Assembly: GCA_000715635.1 (NCBI GenBank)
Contig: KL569160.1
Location: 1 to 7,347, forward strand
Reading direction: 5' to 3'
Length of the DNA stretch: 7,347 bases
DNA from: Streptomyces violaceus
GTDB lineage: Bacteria > Actinomycetota > Actinomycetes > Streptomycetales > Streptomycetaceae
Shown here in pieces: positions 1 through 5,257 of this stretch. Position 1 is the stretch's first letter; each line of letters opens with the position of its first letter. The notes under the pieces are model-generated. The model saw nothing but the letters and a program-made list of their open reading frames with translations, was not told the origin of the DNA and made no database searches. A program made the position numbers and the translations under genes.

Positions 1-1
1 G

Positions 2-154
2 GCCAAGGTGATCGTCGCGGCGGCCACCGACAAGAGCCCGAAACTGCGGCGCACCGCCGGCTCGACGGCCGCGGGCATCAGCGTGTTCCACCGCGTCCTT
101 CCGGCCCGGATCTTCGACCGCATCGTCCGCCGGTTCAACCGGATGCCGAACTGA
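2..154 (+). CDS. Probable short-chain dehydrogenase/reductase, C-terminal fragment (5' end outside window)
   Basis: An open frame enters from the left edge and stops at TGA 152-154, leaving 50 residues. The visible tail has an Ala/Val-rich helix (AKVIVAAATDKSPKLRR) followed by VFHRVLPARIFDRIVRRFNRMPN. This pattern of a 'VAAAT' helix and then a basic 'RVLPARxFDRIVRR' end is what I know from the C-terminus of actinobacterial classical SDR oxidoreductases (NAD(P)-dependent, Rossmann fold). The cofactor motif and the YxxxK active site lie outside the window, so the substrate cannot be judged. The frame has normal high-GC codon use. The next gene on the same strand starts 166 bases downstream, and a weak hairpin follows the stop, so co-transcription is not implied. 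The family call rests on the tail alone. Confidence 0.55.
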   Translation, partial: AKVIVAAATDKSPKLRRTAGSTAAGISVFHRVLPARIFDRIVRRFNRMPN

Positions 155-161
155 CACCCAC

Positions 162-193
162 CTGTCGCTGCCCGACCCGCCCGAAAGCGACGG
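162..193 (+). terminator. Weak hairpin after the SDR fragment, possible terminator
   Basis: CTGTCGCT (162-169) can pair with AGCGACGG (186-193) through eight pairs including one G-T wobble, across a 16-base loop, starting seven bases after the stop. There is no T tract. It is placed where a terminator would be, but the long loop makes it weak. In the rest of this gap (to 320) I see no convincing promoter. Confidence 0.25.
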
Positions 194-311
194 CGCGTCT
201 TCGACGAGGTGGCAGCGGATGCGGTGGTCGAACAGGGTCGCCACCGCCCGACCTCCCCGATGTACCCGGCGTGTCGCGAAGTCCATTGATCAGCCACTTG
301 TCGATTTGCCC

Positions 312-316
312 AGGAG
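312..316 (+). promoter_or_regulatory. Ribosome binding site that sets the start of the propeller gene
   Basis: AGGAG lies four bases before ATG 321. The frame is open back to 219, but the upstream part has no ribosome binding site and would put about 34 residues ahead of the signal peptide. Confidence 0.65.
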
Positions 317-320
317 AGTC

Positions 321-1403
321 ATGCAGCAGCAACACCAGCACACTGCCCGGCGCAGCGCATCGAGCGCACAGCGTTTCCTGAAGAAGGAGGTCGGCATAAC
401 GCTGGCGGTCACCACCGCGGCGGCCGTCCTGGCCTCGGCGCCGTCCGCGTCCGCTTGGACGGGAGGCTCGTACGGCGGGTCCGTGGTCACCGACGTACGG
501 ACGGCGGCGACGTTCGACTTCGCGGCCGGCGAGATCCCCGAGAACATCACCGTCAACCCCGACGGCTCGGTGACCCTGTCGATGCTCGGCAGCTGCGCGG
601 TGTGCCAGCGCACCCACGGTCCGGAGCTGATGCGTATCTCCGCCTCCGGAGAGCGCACGGTGCTGGTCACCGGGCAGGTGGGTGAGGCGATCAGCGGCAA
701 CGCCCGTGGCAGCGACGGCACCGTCTACTACGCGTTGTGGGCCCCGGGCAACGCGGACCGCAACGGCGTCTACAAGCTGCTTGCGGACGGTAGCCCGCAG
801 CGCGTCGCCGCTCTGCCCGCCGACTCGGGCCCAAACGGGCTGGCCGTCGACTCGGCCACAGGCACCCTCTACATCGCGGACAGCCTCAAGGGCGTCATCT
901 GGTCCGTTCCGGTGTCCGGCGGATCGGCTACGCCGTGGCTGACCGACACCGCTCTCGCCCCCGTGCCCACCGAAGCCCTGCCGATCGGCGCCAACGGCCT
1001 CAGGTTCCACAACGGCGCCCTGTGGATCAGCAACTTCAACAAGGGAACGCTGCTGCGCGTACCGATCACCCCCGCCGGCGCTCCCGGCCCCATCCGCCAG
1101 GTCGCGGGCGGCCTGCCCAACATCGACGACCTCAGCTTCCTGACCCCCTGGTCCGATGTGGTGTTCGCCGCGCAGAACGGCTCCTCCTCGAACAACGGCC
1201 CGGACAGGGTCGTGGTGATCTACCCCAACGGCACCTACAAGCCCGTCCTGACCAGCGCGGACGGCCTCGCCTCACCCTCAGCGACCGCGGTTCGCGGAGA
1301 CCGCCTGTACGTCACCGACGGCGGGGTCCCCGAGCCCCACGACCCGAAACTGCAGACCGCCAGGATCAACTTCCCGGCTCTCCTTGCAGGCGCGGCCCAC
1401 TGA
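321..1403 (+). CDS. Secreted SMP-30/NHL-type beta-propeller protein
   Basis: The protein has 360 residues. ATG 321 is chosen because AGGAG (312-316) lies just upstream and a signal peptide follows at once: basic residues (RR at 10-11, KK at 21-22), a hydrophobic stretch at about 24-41, and a likely cleavage after ASA at 45. The mature part carries repeated propeller blades of the SMP-30/gluconolactonase/LRE type: PNGLAVDSATGTLYIAD around N172, a second NGL blade with LWISNFNKGTLLRV around N225, PNIDDLSF with D269-D270, and LYVTDGG near the end. In SMP-30 enzymes such conserved Asn/Asp residues bind a divalent metal and hydrolyse lactones, but many actinobacterial relatives are uncharacterised. 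A CxxC pair (C92, C95) could form a disulfide outside the cell. Role: exported, probably a sugar-lactone or other small-molecule binding or hydrolysing protein. The exact substrate is unknown. A strong hairpin follows the stop. Confidence 0.8.
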   Translation: MQQQHQHTARRSASSAQRFLKKEVGITLAVTTAAAVLASAPSASAWTGGSYGGSVVTDVRTAATFDFAAGEIPENITVNPDGSVTLSMLGSCAVCQRTHGPELMRISASGERTVLVTGQVGEAISGNARGSDGTVYYALWAPGNADRNGVYKLLADGSPQRVAALPADSGPNGLAVDSATGTLYIADSLKGVIWSVPVSGGSATPWLTDTALAPVPTEALPIGANGLRFHNGALWISNFNKGTLLRVPITPAGAPGPIRQVAGGLPNIDDLSFLTPWSDVVFAAQNGSSSNNGPDRVVVIYPNGTYKPVLTSADGLASPSATAVRGDRLYVTDGGVPEPHDPKLQTARINFPALLAGAAH

Positions 1404-1416
1404 CCCGACCAGGACG

Positions 1417-1442
1417 GCAGCCGGGGCGCACGCCCCGGCTGC
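1417..1442 (+). terminator. Perfect 12-bp hairpin between the propeller gene and the first tetR
   Basis: GCAGCCGGGGCG (1417-1428) and CGCCCCGGCTGC (1431-1442) are exact inverted copies separated by only CA. The structure begins 13 bases after the propeller stop and ends three bases before GGAGG (1446-1450), the ribosome binding site of the next gene. There is no T tract, which is common for intrinsic terminators in actinomycetes. It may terminate the upstream transcript. If transcription reads through, it would instead lie against the ribosome binding site of tetR and could tune its translation. As DNA the same palindrome could be a repressor operator. Termination is the simplest reading. Confidence 0.65.
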
Positions 1443-1445
1443 AAC

Positions 1446-1450
1446 GGAGG
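1446..1450 (+). promoter_or_regulatory. Ribosome binding site of the first tetR gene
   Basis: GGAGG is six bases before GTG 1457. It fixes the GTG start, and the resulting N-terminus (VRYPKEHK) aligns with that of the second paralogue (VRYGKEHK). Confidence 0.75.
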
Positions 1451-1456
1451 AACACC

Positions 1457-2032
1457 GTGCGGTACCCGAAAGAACACAAACACCAGACACGGCAGCGGAT
1501 CGTCACGACCGCCGGCCGCCGGCTCAAGCACAACGGCATCGACGGCTCAGGAGTCGCGACCCTCATGAAGGACGCGGGCCTGACGGGCGGCACCTTCTAC
1601 GCCTACTTCACTTCCAAGGACGACCTCGTCGCCACCGCCGTCGCCGACCAGATGCGCGCACAGCACGAGAACATCGTCGCGCAGGCGGCACCCGGTCGCG
1701 CCGGACTCGAGCAGATGATCCGCTGGTACTTCTCCACCGAGCAGCGCGACAGCATCGAGGACGGCTGCCCCAACGCCGCCCTCCTCGACGAGATCGCACG
1801 CTCCACGGACGCAACCCGGCAGGCCTACACCGACGGCGCGCTGACCCTCATCGACGGCTTCGCCGCCCGCCTGGCACCCCACGACCCGCCCTTGGCACGC
1901 CTGAAGTCACTCAGCCTCCTCGGCATGATGGCAGGCACCCTGCAGCTCTCCCGCGCCCTGACCGACCGGCAACTCGCCGACCAACTCCTCGAACAGGGCA
2001 TCCGCAACGCCCTCGCACTGATAGACGCCTGA
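1457..2032 (+). CDS. TetR/AcrR-family transcriptional regulator, first of a tandem pair
   Basis: The protein has 191 residues, the usual TetR size. The N-terminal DNA-binding domain (about 5-58) includes TRQRIVTTAGRRLKHNGIDG, then the helix-turn-helix GVATLMKDAGLTGGTFYAYF (32-51) and the typical SKDDLV cap (53-58). The C-terminal helical part is the ligand-binding and dimer domain. It contains DGCPNAALLDEI with Cys104, and a well conserved SLLGMMAGTLQLSRALTD near the end. TetR proteins usually repress their own or neighbouring genes until a small ligand binds. The ligand is not predictable here. The copy at 2172 is about 70% identical over 191 ungapped positions (133 matches by my count). The gene starts 53 bases after the propeller gene and may be read from that promoter unless the hairpin at 1417-1442 terminates; I see no separate promoter. 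The frame is intact. Confidence 0.9.
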   Translation: MRYPKEHKHQTRQRIVTTAGRRLKHNGIDGSGVATLMKDAGLTGGTFYAYFTSKDDLVATAVADQMRAQHENIVAQAAPGRAGLEQMIRWYFSTEQRDSIEDGCPNAALLDEIARSTDATRQAYTDGALTLIDGFAARLAPHDPPLARLKSLSLLGMMAGTLQLSRALTDRQLADQLLEQGIRNALALIDA

Positions 2033-2089
2033 CAGCGCAACCACTGAAGAAGCCCACACGCTCGCTCGCCCGTCGCCTCTGCCGACTCT

Positions 2090-2117
2090 TTGGATTACGT
2101 TTGCAATACCATAGAAT
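2090..2117 (+). promoter_or_regulatory. Housekeeping-type promoter of the second tetR gene
   Basis: TTGGAT (2090-2095) and TAGAAT (2112-2117) are separated by 16 bases, close to the actinobacterial SigA/HrdB consensus. They sit in the only clearly AT-rich patch between the two tetR genes. The expected transcription start is about 2124, giving a leader of about 48 bases. Confidence 0.6.
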
Positions 2118-2120
2118 GGT
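2108..2120. promoter_or_regulatory. 13-bp inverted repeat on the -10 box, candidate TetR operator
   Basis: ACCAT (2108-2112) and ATGGT (2116-2120) are exact inverted copies around AGA, and they cover the -10 element TAGAAT. A repressor bound here would block RNA polymerase, which fits TetR autoregulation. That either TetR protein binds here is inference. The symmetry does not extend further outward. Confidence 0.45.
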
Positions 2121-2129
2121 TGAGTCGGC

Positions 2130-2163
2130 GAAGGGCAACCGGTCCTTCCGGCCGGCGAAGGAG
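2130..2163 (+). promoter_or_regulatory. Leader with two competing hairpins at the second tetR ribosome binding site
   Basis: CCTTC (2144-2148) can pair with GAAGG at 2130-2134 or with GAAGG at 2157-2161. The second pairing (extended to TCCTTC/GAAGGA, 2143-2148 with 2157-2162) buries the ribosome binding site AAGGAG (2158-2163). The first would free it. The two GAAGG copies are part of a 9-bp direct repeat CGGCGAAGG (2126-2134, 2153-2161). The stems are short (5-6 pairs), so regulation by folding is only a suggestion. Confidence 0.3.
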
Positions 2164-2171
2164 CGTGTGGC

Positions 2172-2762
2172 GTGGTGCGGTACGGAAAAGAGCACAAGTC
2201 GGAGACCAGGCGGCGGATCATCGAGACAGCGGGCCGCCGGTTCAAGCAAGACGGTATCGACGGCTCCGGGGTCTCGACGCTCATGAAGGACGCGGGGCTG
2301 ACCAATGGGGCCTTCTATGCTCACTTCGCATCCAAGGATGATCTCGTCACCACGGCCATCGCCGACCAGTTGAAAGTGCAGGCCGAGAGCGTCGTCGCGC
2401 TGGCCGAGCCCGGCCGTGCCGGACTCGAGCAGATAGTGCGGGGGTACCTTTCCCCCCAGCACCGCGAAAGGCTCGGCGACGGCTGCCCCAACGCCGCTCT
2501 GCTCGACGAGATCGGGCGCTGCACCGAGACGACCAGGCAGGCGTACACCGACGGTGTGCTGATCCTTGTCGAGGGCATTGCCGCCCGCATGGCGCCCGAG
2601 GCCCCGTCCTCCGCACGCGTGAAGGCGCTCAGTCTCCTCGGCATGATGGCCGGGACACTGCAGCTGTCCCGCGCCTTGACCGACAGCCGACTCGCCGACG
2701 AGCTCCTCGATCAGGGGGTGGACAACGCCCTCGCCCTGCTGGACGCCTGGCAGCGTGTCTGA
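2172..2762 (+). CDS. TetR/AcrR-family transcriptional regulator, second of a tandem pair
   Basis: The protein has 196 residues from GTG 2172, eight bases after AAGGAG (2158-2163). GTG 2175 is an equally possible start and matches the start of the first copy. The HTH is GVSTLMKDAGLTNGAFYAHF (residues 33-52 counted from GTG 2172), followed by SKDDLV. The ligand-binding domain keeps DGCPNAALLDEI and the end block SLLGMMAGTLQLSRALTD, identical to the first paralogue. The two proteins differ most at residues 62-100, in the linker and the first helices of the ligand domain, which could mean different ligands. This copy also has a second Cys in GRCTET and a WQRV tail beyond the end of the paralogue. 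It has its own promoter with an inverted repeat on the -10 box. The thioesterase gene starts 114 bases downstream and is a plausible target. Confidence 0.9.
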   Translation: MVRYGKEHKSETRRRIIETAGRRFKQDGIDGSGVSTLMKDAGLTNGAFYAHFASKDDLVTTAIADQLKVQAESVVALAEPGRAGLEQIVRGYLSPQHRERLGDGCPNAALLDEIGRCTETTRQAYTDGVLILVEGIAARMAPEAPSSARVKALSLLGMMAGTLQLSRALTDSRLADELLDQGVDNALALLDAWQRV

Positions 2763-2789
2763 CGCACTTCCGCGCTCGGACCGGCAGTA

Positions 2790-2802
2790 CCGCCCGGGGC
2801 GG
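2790..2802 (+). terminator. Short GC hairpin after the second tetR gene
   Basis: CCGCCC (2790-2795) and GGGCGG (2797-2802) are exact inverted copies around one G, 27 bases after the tetR stop and before the next promoter. In a real hairpin the innermost bases would form the loop, so the stem is only about 5 pairs. No T tract follows. Such short GC palindromes are frequent in DNA of this composition. Confidence 0.25.
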
Positions 2803-2818
2803 AGCTCTGACTTCATCA

Positions 2819-2847
2819 TTGACAGTCAGGTAGGCCATGGCTAGGTT
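2819..2847 (+). promoter_or_regulatory. Strong promoter of the thioesterase gene
   Basis: A perfect -35 TTGACA (2819-2824) and a -10 TAGGTT (2842-2847) are 17 bases apart, an excellent match to the HrdB-type consensus. The expected transcript start is about 2854, some 23 bases before ATG 2877. The 9-base palindrome TGACAGTCA (2820-2828) lies on the -35 box, and the 8-base palindrome GCCATGGC (2833-2840) fills the spacer. Both are possible repressor contacts. Confidence 0.7.
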
Positions 2848-2876
2848 CATTTCTCGATCCCAGGTGGGGGCGGGGC

Positions 2877-3370
2877 ATGGGACGGACGCGTACGTATGAG
2901 TGGCAGGATCCCGCGATTGTGGGAGCAACCGCAGGACGCGTCTCGGGCGTGGAGGTGCTGCGCGACCTGCTGGAGGGGCACCTGCCCCCACCGCCTCTCA
3001 TAGCCGCTCTGGACTTCGCCCTCGAGGAGGTGGAGGAGGGCCGTGTGGTCTTCTCGCTGATGCCGGGCGAGAAGCACTACAACTCCCTCGGCAGTGTGCA
3101 CGGAGGGATGTACGCCCCCCTGCTCGACTCGGCGGCAGGCGGGGCGGTCCAGTCGACCCTCCGCAGGGCACGGGATACACCTCGCTTGATCTGACCGTGA
3201 AGTTCCTCCGGCGGATCACCGTGGACACCGGCAGGGTCCGGGCCATCGGTACGGTCGTCGACGAAGGGCGCCAAACCGCTCTCGCCCAGGCCTATTCGGT
3301 CGACGAGGCGGATCGCCTGCTGGCCCACGCCACCAGCAGCTGCATGCTCTTTCCACTCCCCGCGCCCTGA
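2877..3370 (+). pseudogene. PaaI-family hotdog thioesterase, frameshifted
   Basis: From ATG 2877 (G-rich AGGTGGGGG upstream at 2862-2870) the first frame gives residues 1-95, including LMPGEKHYNSLGSVHGGMYAPLLDSAAGGAV with the hotdog signature H75-G-G and D84, then runs into a stop at 3192-3194. The rest of the fold, QGTGYTSLDLTVKFLRRITVDTGRVRAIGTVVDEGR and on to LFPLPAP, continues in the next frame to TGA 3368-3370. Adding one C after 3161 (CTC CGC to CTC CCG) joins the halves as QSTLPQGTGYTSLDLTVKF, the normal family sequence, and restores 164 residues, the usual length. PaaI-type enzymes hydrolyse aryl- or acyl-CoA thioesters in the cytoplasm. The break removes the second half of the hotdog domain, so the gene is non-functional unless the missing base is a sequence error. 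It is probably regulated by the TetR protein upstream. Confidence 0.85.
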
Positions 3371-3393
3371 TCCGCTACGGGCGAGGTCCCGGT

Positions 3394-3407
3394 CGGGAGC
3401 GCTCCCG
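3394..3407 (+). terminator. 14-bp palindrome after the thioesterase gene, possible terminator
   Basis: CGGGAGC followed by GCTCCCG is a perfect palindrome, able to form a 5-pair stem with a GCGC loop. It starts 24 bases after the thioesterase stop. There is no T tract. From here to the next start (3498) I see no confident promoter, so the downstream gene may use a weak or non-standard one. Confidence 0.4.
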
Positions 3408-3497
3408 GTGGAACCGACGCGTGCAGGACTTCCAGCAGGCGACGTTGCGCGACGGAAATGGGTTGCAGCTGAAGATCGTGACGCGAATGCTTCCCCC

Positions 3498-4394
3498 ATG
3501 AAGATGCACGCCAATCAGCTGACCGTGTCACCTGAGACCGTGCGCATGTTGGTGGAGCAGCAGTTTCCTGAGTGGCGGAGCCTGCCCGTCAGGAGCATCG
3601 CGGCGCAGGGCACGGTCAACGCCGTCTTCCGCATTGGCGACCGGTTGGCAGCCCGATTCCCTCTTGAGTCCGCAGACGTCGAGTCGACGCGGCGCTGGCT
3701 GGAGTCCGAAGCGGAAGCGGCTCGGGAGCTGGCAGGTCGCACGCGTTTCCCGACACCTGAGCCGGTGGCACTCGGTGAACCCGGGGCGGGTTATCCGCTT
3801 CCGTGGTCGGTGCAGACGTGGCTGTCCGGCGTCGTGGCCGCCGACGAGGACCCTGGCGGATCGGCTGCGTTTGCCCGTGACTTGGCCGATCTCATCGGCG
3901 AACTGCGCGCGATCGACACGCGTGGCCGCACGTTCGCCGGCACGGGCCGAGGAGGTGACCTGCGGTCGCACGACGCGTGGATGGAGACCTGTTTCCGACA
4001 TAGTGAGCACCTCCTGGATGTCCCTCGGCTGCGCCGTAGCTGGGCGACTTTGCGTGAGCTGCCGCGAGGTGCAGCTGGGGACGCCATGGCCCATTGCGAT
4101 CTGATTCCTGGCAACGTGCTCGTGTCCGCCGGCCGGCTTGCGGGGATTCTCGACGTCGGCGGCTTCGGGCCGGCTGACCCTTCCCTGGATCTTGTGAGTG
4201 CGTGGCACCTGCTCGAGGCCGGGCCGCGCCAGGAGCTCCGTGATCACCTGGGGAGCGACGACCTCGAATGGGAGCGAGGCAAGGCGTGGGCTTTCGTCCA
4301 AGCGATGGGGTTGGTCTGGTACTACGTCAAAAGCAACACAGTCATGAGCCGGACCGGTCAACGATCGTTGGAACGCATCCTGGCGGACACGTGA
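3498..4394 (+). CDS. APH-family (aminoglycoside/choline-kinase-like) phosphotransferase
   Basis: The protein has 298 residues from ATG 3498 (MKMHANQLTVSPETVR). The frame is open upstream to GTG 3408, but that part looks non-coding and I recall relatives beginning at MKMH. No good ribosome binding site precedes 3498. The kinase-like fold shows an N-lobe with GTVNAVFRIGDRLAARFP (nucleotide loop and ATP-binding strand), the catalytic loop HCDLIPGN (199-206, D201 the catalytic base, N206 metal-binding) and ILDVGGFGPADPSLDL with D219 in the DFG-like metal position. The usual HGD is HCD here. Family members use ATP or GTP to phosphorylate hydroxyl groups on antibiotics such as aminoglycosides or macrolides, or on small metabolites. 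The substrate cannot be told from sequence, and resistance should not be assumed. The gene is intact and converges with the araC-type gene, 46 bases between the two stops. Confidence 0.85.
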   Translation: MKMHANQLTVSPETVRMLVEQQFPEWRSLPVRSIAAQGTVNAVFRIGDRLAARFPLESADVESTRRWLESEAEAARELAGRTRFPTPEPVALGEPGAGYPLPWSVQTWLSGVVAADEDPGGSAAFARDLADLIGELRAIDTRGRTFAGTGRGGDLRSHDAWMETCFRHSEHLLDVPRLRRSWATLRELPRGAAGDAMAHCDLIPGNVLVSAGRLAGILDVGGFGPADPSLDLVSAWHLLEAGPRQELRDHLGSDDLEWERGKAWAFVQAMGLVWYYVKSNTVMSRTGQRSLERILADT

Positions 4395-4440
4395 TGGGCC
4401 TCATCGCCGCGTTGGCGGAGCGGGAGCTGCGTGGTGGTGC

Positions 4441-5188
4441 TCAGTGTGCGGGGGACAGGGTGCCGCGGAAGGTGCGCCGGTAGGCGAGCGGTGAGATGCC
4501 GATGGCGGCATGCAGGTGTTCTCGCAGTGATGTGCCGCCGGCGAAGCCGACTTGGCCGGCGATCTCGTCCACCAGCTGATCGGTGGTCTCCAGGAGGTGC
4601 CGTGCCCGGTCGACGCGCTGCTGGATCAGCCAGCGTCCCGGGCTCATGCCCACCTCTTCGGTGAAGCGGCGGCCGAAGGTGCGCAGGCTCATGTGGGAGT
4701 GCTCGGCCAGATCCGTCAGCGTCATGGGCTCGTGGAGGTTCTCCAGCGCCCACTGGCGGGCGGTGGCCGTTCCGCTGCCCGTGGCGTCGGGCACCGGGTG
4801 CTGGATGTACTGCGTAGTGCGTGGTGGCCGGACGACCGTCGAGGAGACCGGCCGCGGCGAGAACGAAGGCGCCGGTGCAGATGGACACGAGGCGCGTGCC
4901 GGCGGTGACGGAGCCGAGCGCCTCCACCACGGCTTGCGGTACTTCCGTCGTGACGGCGGTGGGGGTGGAGGGCGGGATGACGAAGGTGTCGGCGGTGCGC
5001 AGGGCCTCCGGGCCGTGCTCGACGGTGATCGAGAAGTCGGAGTTGGTGCGGACGGGACGGCCGTCGACGCTGCAGGTGAGGACCTCGTAACGACCGTCCG
5101 CCGCCTCGAAGACCCGGCTGGGAATGCCCTGTTCCAAGGGGTAAACGCCGTCCACGGCCAGCACGACGACTCGATGAGGGGAGGCCAT
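4441..5188 (-). pseudogene. DJ-1/PfpI-AraC (GlxA/AdpA-like) regulator with internal deletion and frame loss
   Basis: Reading leftward from ATG 5188 (MASPHRVVVLAVDGVYPLEQ; ATG 5218 is an alternative), the first 125 residues are the front of a DJ-1/PfpI amidotransferase-like domain, with the nucleophile-elbow motif SICTGAFVLAAAGLLDGRPATTH (C104). At about 4810-4816 the sequence jumps, in another frame, to QYIQHPVPDATGSGTATARQWALENLHEPMTL and a complete AraC DNA-binding domain with both helix-turn-helices (LTDLAEHSHMSLRTFGRRF; VDEIAGQVGFAGGTSLREHL; ISPLAYRRTFRG) to the stop at 4441. The two pieces sum to about 248 residues, against about 315-325 in relatives. The missing piece is the second half of the DJ-1 domain and the linker. 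The length change is not a multiple of three, so translation from the normal start never reaches the DNA-binding domain. Such regulators commonly control a divergent oxidoreductase gene, as found here. Confidence 0.85.
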
Positions 5189-5208
5189 GGCGTGATCCCG
5201 TTGAAAGT

Positions 5209-5222
5209 TGGCATTCATGCCA
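5209..5222. promoter_or_regulatory. Inverted repeat in the divergent regulator/oxidoreductase gap
   Basis: TGGCAT (5209-5214) and ATGCCA (5217-5222) are exact inverted copies around TC, between the divergent starts at 5188 and 5258. A further TGGCA lies at 5235-5239. AdpA, of the same DJ-1/AraC class, is known to bind sites beginning TGGC, but the full consensus is not matched. If ATG 5218 were the true regulator start, the repeat would overlap it. I see no clear -35/-10 pair for either gene. Confidence 0.35.
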
Positions 5223-5257
5223 TGGTGCCTCGGGTGGCAGGCCGCGACGCTGGACGC

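Noticed and set aside
279..299. AAGT ... ACTT inverted repeat around TGATCA as an operator before the propeller gene
   Set aside because: The arms are only four bases and their centre does not coincide with that of TGATCA. No promoter elements are near it.
219..320. Upstream extension of the propeller gene
   Set aside because: No ribosome binding site at 219, and the extension would bury the signal peptide. ATG 321 has AGGAG.
350..390. Twin-arginine (Tat) signal in the propeller protein (RRSASSAQRFLKK)
   Set aside because: The arginine pair is too far from the FLK-like part for the Tat consensus. An ordinary Sec signal explains the region.
135..1010. Minus-strand frame opposite the propeller gene
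   Set aside because: Arg/Gly-rich product typical of antisense frames in high-GC DNA. The sense strand has a ribosome binding site, signal peptide and propeller motifs.
1384..2286. Plus-strand frame running across both tetR genes
   Set aside because: It is the alternate frame of the tetR genes, rich in Arg/Pro/His with no domain. The real frames have HTH motifs and ribosome binding sites.
1911..2819. Minus-strand frame of 302 codons opposite the second tetR
   Set aside because: Low-complexity antisense translation with no motifs. The plus strand encodes a clean TetR protein.
3408..3497. Earlier GTG start for the phosphotransferase at 3408
   Set aside because: It begins at the edge of the 14-base palindrome, lacks a ribosome binding site, and adds 30 residues with no family counterpart that I know of.
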